DNA of 64,000 nucleotides, taken from Pseudomonas sp. PICF141 (lineage in GTDB: Bacteria > Pseudomonadota > Gammaproteobacteria > Pseudomonadales > Pseudomonadaceae). Shown in pieces: positions 50,151 to 58,659 of this stretch (within the stretch, counting starts at the first letter, position 1; every line of letters begins with the position of its first letter). The notes under the pieces were generated by a model that had not been told where the DNA came from, made no database searches, and saw only the letters and a list, made by a program, of their open reading frames with translations. The position numbers and the translations under genes were made by a program. The stretch is taken from NCBI RefSeq assembly GCF_002286815.1, contig NZ_MUNM01000063.1, positions 1-64,000 on the forward strand, read 5' to 3'.

Positions 50151-50483
50151 TCAGGCGGACGGGCGAGAGGCTTTCTCGGCGTGTCCGGACAGACCGAAGC
50201 GACGGTCCAGTTCATCGAGCACAGCCTGTGGATGCTGCCCCAGCTGGGCGAGCATGACCATGCTGTGGAACCACAGATCGGCGGTCTCGTAGATCACATC
50301 GCTGCAGTCACCGCTGATGGCGGCATCCTTGGCGGCAATGATGGTTTCGACCGACTCTTCGCCGACTTTTTCCAGAATCTTGTTCAAGCCCTTGTGGTAC
50401 AGGCTGGCGACATACGAGCTGTCGGCAGCGGCGCCTTTGCGCTCTTCCAGCACCTGGGCCAGACGGGTCAGGGTGTCACTCAT
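50151..50483 (-). CDS. hisE: Phosphoribosyl-ATP pyrophosphatase
   Basis: A 110-residue all-helical MazG-like enzyme that removes pyrophosphate from PR-ATP, second step of histidine synthesis. The metal motif EEKGAA-like start and KVGEESVETIIAAKD…DLWFHSMVMLA contain the EExxE and D acidic residues. It is a separate gene, unlike the fused hisIE of enterics, and its start overlaps hisI by eight bases. Confidence 0.95.
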   Translation of the reverse strand: MSDTLTRLAQVLEERKGAAADSSYVASLYHKGLNKILEKVGEESVETIIAAKDAAISGDCSDVIYETADLWFHSMVMLAQLGQHPQAVLDELDRRFGLSGHAEKASRPSA

Positions 50484-50877
50484 GGGTATGTCCTGCGCAG
50501 TAGATAGCGTGCGGGTCTTTCAGCACCGGATCGACGGTTTTCCAGTCGCCGTTTTCGAAGACGCGATAGAAGCAGCTCTGACGGCCTGTGTGGCAGGCGA
50601 TGTCGCCGATCTGCTCGACCATCAGGATGATCACGTCAGCGTCGCAGTCCAGGCGCATCTCATGCAGGGTTTGCACGTGGCCGGACTCTTCGCCCTTGCG
50701 CCACAGCTTGCCACGGGAACGTGACCAGTAAATGGCACGGTTCTCGGCAACGGTTAATTGCAGCGCTTCGCGGTTCATCCAGGCCATCATCAGGACGCGT
50801 CCGGTCTTGTGATCCTGGGCAATCGCCGGCACCAGGCCATCGGCGTCCCACTTGATCTCGTCCAGCCAGTTTTTCAT
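50476..50877 (-). CDS. hisI: Phosphoribosyl-AMP cyclohydrolase
   Basis: A 133-residue zinc enzyme that opens the purine ring of PR-AMP, third step of histidine synthesis. Zinc and magnesium ligands lie in CDADVIILMVEQIGDIACHTG, and the catalytic cysteine in GRQSCFYRV. Length is that of single-domain HisI. Upstream, a repeat-rich gap of 140 bases separates it from ubiB. Confidence 0.95.
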   Translation of the reverse strand: MKNWLDEIKWDADGLVPAIAQDHKTGRVLMMAWMNREALQLTVAENRAIYWSRSRGKLWRKGEESGHVQTLHEMRLDCDADVIILMVEQIGDIACHTGRQSCFYRVFENGDWKTVDPVLKDPHAIYCAGHTHE

Positions 50878-50888
50878 CTTCAGTTCCT

Positions 50889-51010
50889 GAAGCAGCTACA
50901 AGCTACAAGCTTCAAGCCGCAAGTAAAGGCAATGTTGCGTTGTGCCAGTGTTGAGAGTTTTAAGTTCTTGAACCCGACGCTTGAAGCTTGCAGCTTATAA
51001 CTTGCAGCTG
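50889..51010. repeat. Heptamer-built inverted repeat, locus 1
   Basis: Left side has AGCTACAAGCTACAAGCT and further GCAAG units; the right side has complementary CTTGAAGCTTGCAGCTTA and CTTGCAGCTG. Together they could fold into one long imperfect hairpin. The left 18 bases recur exactly at 61970 (locus 2). It fills the gap between ubiB and hisI. Confidence 0.75.
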
Positions 51011-51017
51011 ATTACTG

Positions 51018-52622
51018 CTATCGACGAACGACCAGATACAAGCCGACCGCCACCATGATACCGGCGGGCCAATGCCCCAATTCGTTCAGCGGGCCGCCGG
51101 CGGCGAGTATCGTGCCACCGGCCAGATGAGCAGTGCCGAGCAGACGCAGGAACCAGTCGTCCTTGCGTTTGTGCCAAGGGGGTGGCGGGTCGTTGGCATG
51201 GGGCTGTGACATGCGCTCGAGCAGGTCGCGGGCCATGTTGGCCAGATGCGGGATCTGCTCGAACTGGCTCTGCGCGTTGCTTAACAAGGCTTTGGGGCTG
51301 ACGCGCTCGCGCATCCAGCGTTCGAGGAACGGCTGGGCGGTATTCCACAGATCCAGGTCCGGGTACAACTGACGGCCCAGACCTTCGATGTTCAACAAGG
51401 TTTTTTGCAGCAGGACCAACTGCGGTTGCACTTCCATGTTGAAGCGTCGAGCGGTCTGGAACAGGCGCATCAGTACCTGGCCGAAGGAAATATCTTTTAA
51501 CGGTTTTTCGAAGATCGGCTCGCACACGGTACGGATCGCTGCTTCGAACTCATTGAGTTTGGTTTCCGCCGGCACCCAGCCCGAATCGATGTGCAACTGC
51601 GCGACACGCCGGTAATCACGCTTGAAGAACGCGAACAGGTTACGCGCCAGATAGTCCTGGTCTTCCGGGGTCAGGCTGCCGACGATGCCGCAGTCGATCG
51701 CAATGTACTGCGGGCTCCACGGTTGCACGGTGCTGACGAAGATGTTGCCGGGGTGCATGTCGGCATGGAAGAAGCTGTCGCGGAACACCTGGGTGAAGAA
51801 GATCTCCACACCACGCTCGGCGAGCATTTTCATGTCGGTGCGCTGGTCGGCCAGTGTTGCGAGGTCGGTGACCTGAATCCCGTAGATGCGCTCCATCACC
51901 AGCACCTTCGGCCGGCACCAGTCCCAAAAGACTTGCGGCACATAGAGCAATGGCGAGCCTTCGAAGTTGCGCTTCAACTGGCTGGCGTTAGCCGCCTCGC
52001 GCAGCAGGTCGAGTTCGTCGTAGATGGTTTTTTCGTAGTCGCTGACCACGTCCACCGGGTGCAGCAGGCGAGCATCGGCGGAGAGTTTTTCTGCGGCGCG
52101 GGCGAGGATGAACAGCCACGCCAGGTCTTGGGCAATGATCGGTTTCAGGCCCGGGCGGATCACTTTCACGACGACTTCTTCACCGGTTTTCAGCTGCGCG
52201 GCGTGCACTTGCGCCACCGAGGCCGAGGCCAGCGGTTCAACGTCGAAACGGCTGAAGACTTCGCTGATTTTTTTGCCGAGCTGCTCTTCGATCAGCCGGA
52301 TCGACACTTGCGAGTCGAAGGGCGGCACGCGGTCCTGCAGCTTCATCAGTTCATCGGCGATGTCTTCGGGCAGCAGGTCGCGGCGCGTCGAAAGAATCTG
52401 GCCGAACTTGATGAAAATCGGCCCCAGGTCCTGCAACGCCAGGCGCAGTCGCGCGCCACGGCTCAGGTCCAGTGTTTTGCGCGGAAACCAGCGCCACGGC
52501 AAGGCATAGCGCAGCGCCAGCAAAAACCAGGGCAGTGGCAGGGCGAACAGCAAGTCATCGAGGCGGTAGCGAATCACAACGCGCTGGATGCGCAACAAAC
52601 GGCGGACGGCAAGCAGCTTCAT
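51018..52622 (-). CDS. ubiB: Ubiquinone biosynthesis regulatory ATPase UbiB
   Basis: A 534-residue member of the atypical ADCK/COQ8 kinase-like family, which supports ubiquinone synthesis, probably by ATPase-driven handling of lipid intermediates. The defining KxGQ motif (FIKFGQILSTRRDLLP, about residue 69) is present, with nucleotide-binding VVVKVIRPG and the HADMHPGN and IDCGIVG catalytic-like motifs. Two C-terminal hydrophobic segments anchor it. It overlaps ubiJ by four bases. Confidence 0.96.
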   Translation of the reverse strand: MKLLAVRRLLRIQRVVIRYRLDDLLFALPLPWFLLALRYALPWRWFPRKTLDLSRGARLRLALQDLGPIFIKFGQILSTRRDLLPEDIADELMKLQDRVPPFDSQVSIRLIEEQLGKKISEVFSRFDVEPLASASVAQVHAAQLKTGEEVVVKVIRPGLKPIIAQDLAWLFILARAAEKLSADARLLHPVDVVSDYEKTIYDELDLLREAANASQLKRNFEGSPLLYVPQVFWDWCRPKVLVMERIYGIQVTDLATLADQRTDMKMLAERGVEIFFTQVFRDSFFHADMHPGNIFVSTVQPWSPQYIAIDCGIVGSLTPEDQDYLARNLFAFFKRDYRRVAQLHIDSGWVPAETKLNEFEAAIRTVCEPIFEKPLKDISFGQVLMRLFQTARRFNMEVQPQLVLLQKTLLNIEGLGRQLYPDLDLWNTAQPFLERWMRERVSPKALLSNAQSQFEQIPHLANMARDLLERMSQPHANDPPPPWHKRKDDWFLRLLGTAHLAGGTILAAGGPLNELGHWPAGIMVAVGLYLVVRR

Positions 52623-53242
52623 GCGTTATCGCTTGGGTCGAGGGATCGGGAAAGGCGCTGGAAACGCGCCTCGAGACGTTCCAGATCGAGTTTGATCTGG
52701 TCCAGTTCATTAAAACGGGCGTCAGCTTCACGCTGACCGACCAGGGCGCGGGATTCTTCGGCCAGGTATTCGCCCAGGTTCTGGTTCAGGCTGGCGAATC
52801 CTTGCTGATACCAACGTGCGCGACTGCGCAGATGACCGCCAATCAGGTGCGTGGCCACAGGTCCCAGCCAGCGCGAGAGTTCGTATTCCCAGTCCAGTTC
52901 GAGGTCCTGAAGGATTGCCGCCAGTTCCAGCAGCACGCCGCTGTCGCCGTCGAGTTCGACTTGCGGGGCATGCAGCACCGACGTCTTGTCCTTGCTCGTC
53001 GCCAGCTTGAGCAGGCTTGAGGCCGGTGCGCGCAAGGTGCAATCGGCAGCGGTTTCCCACTGCGAGGCGAGCATCAGGCCTTCATCGCTGGGCAGGATGA
53101 ACAGTTGCAACGCCGGGCTGCGGCAGTCGACGGCAATCACCTTGCCACTCAAATGCGCCAGCCGCGGCAGGGCCGTGCTGTCGAGACGCAGCACCCGGTT
53201 CAGGCCGAGTTCAACGCTGGCAAGCAGGCCGGCCAGCACCAT
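52619..53242 (-). CDS. ubiJ: Ubiquinone biosynthesis accessory factor UbiJ
   Basis: A 207-residue protein with an N-terminal SCP2 lipid-binding domain (residues about 15–120) and a C-terminal helical coiled segment (RFNELDQIKLDLERLEARFQ). In E. coli it binds polyprenylated quinone intermediates and scaffolds the soluble Ubi complex with UbiK. It joins ubiE by a one-base overlap (TGATG) and ubiB by four bases. Confidence 0.93.
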   Translation of the reverse strand: MVLAGLLASVELGLNRVLRLDSTALPRLAHLSGKVIAVDCRSPALQLFILPSDEGLMLASQWETAADCTLRAPASSLLKLATSKDKTSVLHAPQVELDGDSGVLLELAAILQDLELDWEYELSRWLGPVATHLIGGHLRSRARWYQQGFASLNQNLGEYLAEESRALVGQREADARFNELDQIKLDLERLEARFQRLSRSLDPSDNA

Positions 53243-54012
53243 CAGGGTTTGATGCCACGGTGCAGAGCGACGATGCCTGCGGTCATGTTGTGATAGGTCA
53301 CACGATCGAAACCGGCCTCGACCATCATCGACTTCAGGGTTTCCTGATTGGGGTGCATGCGGATCGATTCGGCCAGGTAGCGATAGCTTTCCGAATCATT
53401 GGTGATCAGCTTGCCCATCAACGGCATGAAGGCGAACGAGTAGGCGTCGTAGGCTTTGGACATCAGCGCGTTGGTCGGTTTGGAGAACTCCAGCACCAAC
53501 AGACGGCCACCCGGTTTCAGCACGCGCAGCATCGAGCGCAGGGCGTCTTCTTTATGCGTCACGTTGCGCAGGCCGAAGGCGATGGTCACGCAATCGAAAT
53601 GGTTGTCCGGGAACGGCAGCTTTTCAGCGTCGGCCTGGACGAATTCGACATTGCCCGATACACCCAGGTCCAGCAGGCGATCACGGCCGACCTTGAGCAT
53701 GGATTCGTTGATGTCCGCCAGCACTACTTGACCGGTCGGGCCAACGAGGTGCGAGAACTTGCGGGTCAGGTCACCCGTGCCGCCGGCGATGTCCAGCACG
53801 CGGTTACCGGTGCGCACGCCCGACAGCTCGATCGCGAAGCGCTTCCACAGGCGGTGCATGCCGCCCGACAGGAGGTCGTTCATCAGGTCATACTTGGCGG
53901 CTACCGAGTGGAAAACCTCAGCGACTTTTTCCGCTTTCTGGCTCTCCGGAACATTTTTGAAGCCGAAGTGAGTGGTGGGTTCGGCATCGCTGCCTTTGCG
54001 CTGATCAGTCAT
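53242..54012 (-). CDS. ubiE: Ubiquinone/menaquinone C-methyltransferase UbiE
   Basis: A 256-residue SAM-dependent methyltransferase acting on the C2 position of the demethoxy-quinone ring. Motif I is LDIAGGTGDLTRKF (about residue 78) and NVEFVQADAEKLPFPDN gives motif II. The ATG at 54012 (MTDQRKGSDAEPTTHFGFKN) matches the family; an upstream in-frame ATG gives an atypical extension. It heads the ubiE-ubiJ-ubiB run. Confidence 0.96.
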   Translation of the reverse strand: MTDQRKGSDAEPTTHFGFKNVPESQKAEKVAEVFHSVAAKYDLMNDLLSGGMHRLWKRFAIELSGVRTGNRVLDIAGGTGDLTRKFSHLVGPTGQVVLADINESMLKVGRDRLLDLGVSGNVEFVQADAEKLPFPDNHFDCVTIAFGLRNVTHKEDALRSMLRVLKPGGRLLVLEFSKPTNALMSKAYDAYSFAFMPLMGKLITNDSESYRYLAESIRMHPNQETLKSMMVEAGFDRVTYHNMTAGIVALHRGIKP

Positions 54013-54167
54013 ATCGCTGTCACCAAAAAAGAATGCGGGACATTCTAATCCCGGTGGCCTGCTTTGTCTTGGCAAGGCTGCAGGTAAGATAGGCAACTAC
54101 CGGGACGTTTTGACGCATGCAGGGTCAAGATGTCTTGAGCAAGTCACGATAAAGCAGGAGTCATTCG

Positions 54168-54443
54168 ATGGCCCGTATTAGTGTTGAACGTGCCCACCAC
54201 CTGGGTAAGGAAGCGGCCCGCGAGAAGGCCGACCAGTTGGCACAGAAGCTGTCCGAACAATATGGCCTGGAGCCGCAGTGGTCCGGCGACACCCTGAGTC
54301 TGAGGCGCACGGGTGTCAAAGGGGCGGTGTATGTGGGCGAGGACTCGATCAAGGTCGATGTCGAACTGGGCCTGTTGATGTCCCCCATGAGCGGCACGAT
54401 CAAATCGGAAATCGAAAGAGCTCTGGATAAAGCGTTGGCTTAA
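54168..54443 (+). CDS. Polyhydroxyalkanoic acid system family protein
   Basis: A 91-residue protein of the PHA_gran_rgn (PF09650) family, often next to pha genes and proposed to act in granule formation or regulation. It shows the family start MARISVERAHHLGKEAAREK and a positively charged helix followed by a beta part (GLEPQWSGDTLSLRRTGVKG). GGAG lies ten bases upstream. It may be the first of the phasin gene set though a REP doublet separates it from phaI. Confidence 0.87.
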   Translation: MARISVERAHHLGKEAAREKADQLAQKLSEQYGLEPQWSGDTLSLRRTGVKGAVYVGEDSIKVDVELGLLMSPMSGTIKSEIERALDKALA

Positions 54444-54469
54444 TCCATTCTTTCTGTGACATGAGAAAC

Positions 54470-54563
54470 CCTGTGGGAGCGGGCTTGCCCGCGAAGACGA
54501 TATTCCTGCCGCAGGAGATATTGCGGATATACAGGCCTCTTCGCGGGCAAGCCCGCTCCCACA
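54470..54563. repeat. REP doublet, family A
   Basis: Arms TGTGGGAGCGGGCTTGCCCG and complement, spacer with CCTGCCGCAGG palindrome, between the PHA_gran_rgn gene and phaI. The rest of the interval (54564–54692) should hold the phaI promoter, which I cannot place. Confidence 0.85.
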
Positions 54564-54692
54564 TTTGTTTGTGGTGCGCCCGAAGGTTTGTGTCAGTTGT
54601 TAGGGTGCCGTTTCTAATTATTCTCACTACTTTGTGCCTGAGCCCGACTCTCTGCGGGCAGTTCCTCGACCCTTCTGCGCGTGAGGTGCACC

Positions 54693-55115
54693 ATGGCCAA
54701 AGTTATTTCGAAGAAAAAAGTCGACGTTGAGACAAACGCCCAGGGCGACGTCAAATCGTATGCCCGCAAGATCTGGCTCGCCGGTCTTGGGGCTTACACC
54801 AAGGTCGGCCAAGAGGGCAGCGAGTACGTTCAAGAGCTGATCAAGGCTGGTCAAGCTGTTGAAAAGAAAGGCAAAAAAGTAGTCACTGAAAAGCTTGAAG
54901 CGGCCAATGCCGAGATCGATGAAGCCAAGAGTGAAGTGAGCACTTTCAAAGGCAAAGTCGAACTTCAACTCGACAAAGTCGAAAGGGCTTTCGATACGCG
55001 TATCGCAAGTGCCTTGAATCGTATCGGCATTCCGTCTAAACATGACGTTGAGACACTCTCTGCTAAGCTCGATGAGCTGACGGCATTGCTCGAACGTGTC
55101 GCGCGTAAATCTTAA
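54693..55115 (+). CDS. phaI: Phasin PhaI, PHA granule-associated
   Basis: A 140-residue phasin coating mcl-PHA granules. It has the phasin block SYARKIWLAGLGAYTKVGQE (about residues 20–39) and a long amphipathic/coiled part to the end, with no AAKP tail. The ATG at 54693 follows GTGAGGTG. phaF starts ten bases after the stop. It is nearly colinear with the N-terminal half of PhaF, so the two arose by duplication. Confidence 0.94.
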   Translation: MAKVISKKKVDVETNAQGDVKSYARKIWLAGLGAYTKVGQEGSEYVQELIKAGQAVEKKGKKVVTEKLEAANAEIDEAKSEVSTFKGKVELQLDKVERAFDTRIASALNRIGIPSKHDVETLSAKLDELTALLERVARKS

Positions 55116-55125
55116 GGAGAACGGG

Positions 55126-55911
55126 ATGGCTGGTAAAAAGAATACTGAAAAAGAAGGCAGCTCGTGGATCGGGAAGGTCGAAGACTACTCCCGCAAGATC
55201 TGGCTGGCTGGTTTAGGCGTGTACTCGAAGATCGACACTGACGGCAGCAAGCTCTTCGATGCACTGGTTAAGGACGGCGAGAAAGCCGAGAAGCTCACCA
55301 AGAGTGCTGTCGGCAAGAAAGTCGATGCCGCCAAGGACTCTGCTTCCTCGGCCAAATCGCGCATCAGCGGTGTAAAGGATCGCGCACTGGGCAAATGGGA
55401 TGAGCTGGAAGGGGCTTTTGACAAACGTCTGAACAGCGCCATTTCGCGCCTGGGTGTACCGAGCCGCAATGAGGTCAAGGCACTGCACAGCAAAGTCGAT
55501 ACCCTGACCAAGCAAATCGAAAAACTCACCGGTGCCAAGGTTGCGCCTGTTGCGGCGAAAACCGCGGCAGCCAAACCAGCAGCCAAAAGCGTAGCCAAAC
55601 CATTGGCCAAGGCTGCCGCCAAACCGGCAACCAAAACTGCCGCGGCGAAACCTGCGGCCAAAGCGGCCGCAAAACCTGCAGCTAAAACTGCAGCGGCCAA
55701 ACCCGCCGCTGCGAAAAAGCCAGCAGTCAAGAAACCTGCAGTGAAAAAACCGGCAGCCCCGAAAGCCGCCGCCCCGAAACCAGCAGCGGCTGCCGCCAAA
55801 CCGGCGACCCCGGTGAGCACGGCGAGCACGGCGAATTCCGCCGCTGCGCCGACTCCTGCTGTAAGCCAGACTGCCGCGCCGGCTCCATCGACGCCAACCA
55901 GTCAGTCCTGA
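55126..55911 (+). CDS. phaF: Phasin PhaF, granule and DNA-binding
   Basis: A 261-residue protein with an N-terminal phasin domain (DYSRKIWLAGLGVYSK, residues 1–140) and a C-terminal histone-H1-like tail of AAKP-type repeats (about 145–235) rich in Lys, Ala and Pro. In P. putida PhaF ties granules to the nucleoid and helps segregate them at division. The ATG at 55126 has AAGGAG seven bases upstream; the frame opens earlier inside phaI. The tail is low-complexity and likely variable between strains. Confidence 0.95.
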   Translation: MAGKKNTEKEGSSWIGKVEDYSRKIWLAGLGVYSKIDTDGSKLFDALVKDGEKAEKLTKSAVGKKVDAAKDSASSAKSRISGVKDRALGKWDELEGAFDKRLNSAISRLGVPSRNEVKALHSKVDTLTKQIEKLTGAKVAPVAAKTAAAKPAAKSVAKPLAKAAAKPATKTAAAKPAAKAAAKPAAKTAAAKPAAAKKPAVKKPAVKKPAAPKAAAPKPAAAAAKPATPVSTASTANSAAAPTPAVSQTAAPAPSTPTSQS

Positions 55912-55912
55912 T

Positions 55913-56022
55913 GATCATTCCCACGCGCCGCGTGGGAATGCCTCACCGGACGCTCCGCATCCATTGCGGCAGTGACGCAGAGCGTCACCGGCTGCATTCC
56001 CACGCGGAGCATGGGAACGATC
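55913..56022. repeat. REP doublet, family B
   Basis: Arms GATCATTCCCACGCGCCGCG and complement with an inner GACGC…GCGTC palindrome, directly after the phaF stop. Confidence 0.82.
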
Positions 56023-56054
56023 ACGCCCGGCCTGCGAAGGTCGGGCGTTTTAGT
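56023..56054 (+). terminator. Rho-independent terminator of phaIF
   Basis: Ten-pair stem ACGCCCGGCC / GGTCGGGCGT with loop TGCGAA, ending in TTTT, 112 bases past phaF. Confidence 0.85.
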
Positions 56055-56071
56055 TTGTCGAGCAAGCCCGC

Positions 56072-56166
56072 TCCTGTAGGAGCCAGGCTTGCCGGCGAAC
56101 CAGCCGCCTCGGTCCATCAGGAATACCGCGTTATCGTTGTTCGCGGGCAAGCCTCGCTGCTACAGG
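56072..56166. repeat. REP doublet, diverged family A
   Basis: Arms GTAGGAGCCAGGCTTGCCGG and TTCGCGGGCAAGCCTCGCTG differ by point changes; the spacer is partly like that of the doublet at 26. It separates convergent phaF and phaD. Confidence 0.75.
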
Positions 56167-56167
56167 A

Positions 56168-56788
56168 TTAGTCGTGCTCTTCGAGGTACTGCAACGCCAA
56201 CCGCTCGGTCGCAATCTTGATCGGCGGCAGCAAGTGCGGTGCCACCAGCATCATGATCTGATACACAACCAGTCGTACTTCACCTTCACGGTCGAGAATT
56301 CGTTGATAGTCCAGCGAGAACAGCAACGTCATGGTGATTTGCTCCACCAGTTGCCCCAGCGCCTGGGTGTCACTGACCAATCGACCCTGAGCTTTCAATT
56401 GCGCCAGCAATGAAGCCAGTGTGCGCTTTAGCGCATTGAGCAGGTTGCGTATCCCCTTGGCCAGTTTCGGCAGGCGGCCGGCAAGATTCGACAGGTCCTG
56501 GAACAGAAACCTGTAATGGGCCAGGCGTTCGATGATCAGGTGCAGGAACAGCCAGTAATCCTCGGGGCCCAGTTCCACATCGGACGGTGGGTCGAGCAAG
56601 GGTGTCAGCTCGGCCTGGAAGCGCTCGAACAGCCCGAGGATCAGCGGTTCCTTGCCGTGGAAATGGTAGTAGAGGTTGCCTGGGCTGATGCCCATTTCGT
56701 TGGCCACTTCCATGGTGGACACATTCGGTTCGCCCTTTTGATTGAACAACTGCAGGGCACATTCGAGAATCCGGTCGCGGGTTTTCAT
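56168..56788 (-). CDS. phaD: TetR-family regulator of pha genes
   Basis: A 206-residue DNA-binding protein. The N-terminal helix-turn-helix (TRDRILECALQLFNQKGEPN … MGISPGNLYYHFHG, residues 2–50) is followed by an all-helical effector domain. In P. putida PhaD activates phaC1 and phaI promoters with an acyl-CoA-type ligand. It is the last gene of the minus-strand pha run and lies 59 bases after phaC2. Confidence 0.94.
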   Translation of the reverse strand: MKTRDRILECALQLFNQKGEPNVSTMEVANEMGISPGNLYYHFHGKEPLILGLFERFQAELTPLLDPPSDVELGPEDYWLFLHLIIERLAHYRFLFQDLSNLAGRLPKLAKGIRNLLNALKRTLASLLAQLKAQGRLVSDTQALGQLVEQITMTLLFSLDYQRILDREGEVRLVVYQIMMLVAPHLLPPIKIATERLALQYLEEHD

Positions 56789-56847
56789 CCAGTCTTCTTA
56801 ATGGTCGAGTCATGCCACGGCCATTGGCGGCCGTGGTTGGTTAAACG

Positions 56848-58530
56848 TCAGCGCACGCGCACGTAAGTACCGGGTGCCGCTTCCATCGGTGGATAGTTCT
56901 GGTTGCCGAGGGCCGTTTGGGTTTCGTGTTGTGCGCCGGAGCGTTCCTGGATCCAGTCAAGCCATTGCGTCCACCAACTACCGTCGACGCGCTTGGCGTC
57001 GTAATACCAGGCACGCGGGTCGCTGCTCAGTTTCGGATTTTCGATGTAGTTGGCTTTCGGATTGTTCGGTGGGTTGAGAATGCTCTGTACATGACCGCTG
57101 TTGGACAGCACGAAGCGGCGCTCACCCCCCAGCAGTAATGTCGAGCGATACACCGCGTCCCACGGGGTGATGTGATCATTGATGCCTGCCACGCTGAAGC
57201 TGTCGACGGTGACTTTCTGCAGGTCGATCGGCGTACCGCATACTTCCAGGCCGCCCGGATGACTCAGCGGGTTGTGCTTGAAAAAATCCAGCAGGTCGCC
57301 ATGAAACGCTGCTGGCAGACGCGTGTTGTCATTGTTCCAGTAGAGGATGTCGAACGCCGGCGGCTCCTTGCCCATCAGGTAGTTATTGACGAAGTAATTC
57401 CAGATCAAGTCGTTGGGACGCATCCAGGCAAACACCCTGGCCATGTCCTGACCTTCCAGAACGCCCTTCTGATACGAGCGGCGCTTGGCCGCTTCCAGGG
57501 TCTCTTCGTCGGCGAAGAGGGTAGCGGGGCTGTCTATCTGGCTGTCGAGCATGCTGACCAGATAGGTCGCGCTGGATACCCGTCGTAGCTGTCGCTTGGC
57601 CTGCAAATGCCCTTGCAATGCGGCAATGGTCAGCCCGCCAGCACAGGCCCCCATCAAGTTGACCTCCCGTGCACCGGTGATTGCGCGGCATACATTCATC
57701 GCTTCTTCAGTGGCTTCGACGTAAGACGACAACCCCCATTCGCGATGACGCACATCGGGATTGCGCCAGCTGATAACGAAAGTCTGCAAACCGTTTTTAA
57801 GGGCGAACTGAACGAAGCTGTTATGGGGGCTCAAATCGAAAATGTAGTACTTGTTGATCTGCGGCGGCACGATCAGCAATGGCTTGGAATACTGCTTTTC
57901 GCTCATCGGCTTGTATTGGATCAGTTCCAGCAGTTCATTACGAAACACCACCGAGCCGGTCGTGGTGGCAACCGTTTTGCCCACCTCGAATGCTTGTTTG
58001 GTCACTTGTCGTGGCAGGCCGTTGTTGTGCAGGACGTCGTCGACCAGATGGCCGATACCCCGCACCAGGCTGCTGCCGCCGGAGTTGAAAAACTCTTTGA
58101 TCGCCAGCGGATTGAGCAGCGTATTGGACGGCGCCACGGCGTCATTGATCAAGGCAAAGGCAAAGTGCGCGCGGGCACGATCGTCGGGGCTCATGTTGCT
58201 TTCGTCGATCCAGCTTTTGACTTCTTTCTGCCAGCTCAGATAGGCCTGCAAGCTGCGGCGATAAAAAGGATTGAGGCTCCATGTCGGGTCAGTGAAGCGA
58301 CTGTCCTGCGGGTTGGTCGGGTGCAGGGTTTCACCCAACAACACGCGGCCTAGCTGGCCGCCCAGCTTCAAGGCATGCCGGGCCGTATACACCGGGTTGC
58401 GCAAGCCGTGGGTGGCCAGGCTGCGCAAGGTCGAAAGCAGGTCCCGGCCGCGCAGACCGGTAACCGCACTCTGAGCATTGATGAATGCAGCGGGAGTGGG
58501 CAAAGTGCCCTTCGCTGGTTTGTCGCGCAT
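56848..58530 (-). CDS. phaC2: Class II PHA synthase 2
   Basis: A 560-residue enzyme polymerising (R)-3-hydroxyacyl-CoA of C6–C14. The lipase-like box is GACAGG (nucleophile Cys near residue 296); Asp lies in VAGINDHITPW and His in SNSGHVQSIL. It is colinear with PhaC1, with moderate divergence. GGAG lies eight bases before the ATG. phaZ lies upstream on the same strand, 129 bases away. Confidence 0.96.
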   Translation of the reverse strand: MRDKPAKGTLPTPAAFINAQSAVTGLRGRDLLSTLRSLATHGLRNPVYTARHALKLGGQLGRVLLGETLHPTNPQDSRFTDPTWSLNPFYRRSLQAYLSWQKEVKSWIDESNMSPDDRARAHFAFALINDAVAPSNTLLNPLAIKEFFNSGGSSLVRGIGHLVDDVLHNNGLPRQVTKQAFEVGKTVATTTGSVVFRNELLELIQYKPMSEKQYSKPLLIVPPQINKYYIFDLSPHNSFVQFALKNGLQTFVISWRNPDVRHREWGLSSYVEATEEAMNVCRAITGAREVNLMGACAGGLTIAALQGHLQAKRQLRRVSSATYLVSMLDSQIDSPATLFADEETLEAAKRRSYQKGVLEGQDMARVFAWMRPNDLIWNYFVNNYLMGKEPPAFDILYWNNDNTRLPAAFHGDLLDFFKHNPLSHPGGLEVCGTPIDLQKVTVDSFSVAGINDHITPWDAVYRSTLLLGGERRFVLSNSGHVQSILNPPNNPKANYIENPKLSSDPRAWYYDAKRVDGSWWTQWLDWIQERSGAQHETQTALGNQNYPPMEAAPGTYVRVR

Positions 58531-58659
58531 GAGTTAACACTCCTTCGTCATCAGGCCAAAAACAGACACACCCGAACAAAACACCATAGACGTTGTTGCG
58601 GGTTGTTGCGCGGCACGGCCTCCTGCCGACTCCTTTTCATAAACAAAAGTCGGGATCGG

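Noticed and set aside
58540..58640. Terminator between phaZ and phaC2
   Set aside because: The possible stem (GACTTTTG / AAAAGGAGTC) is interrupted and has no following U-run.
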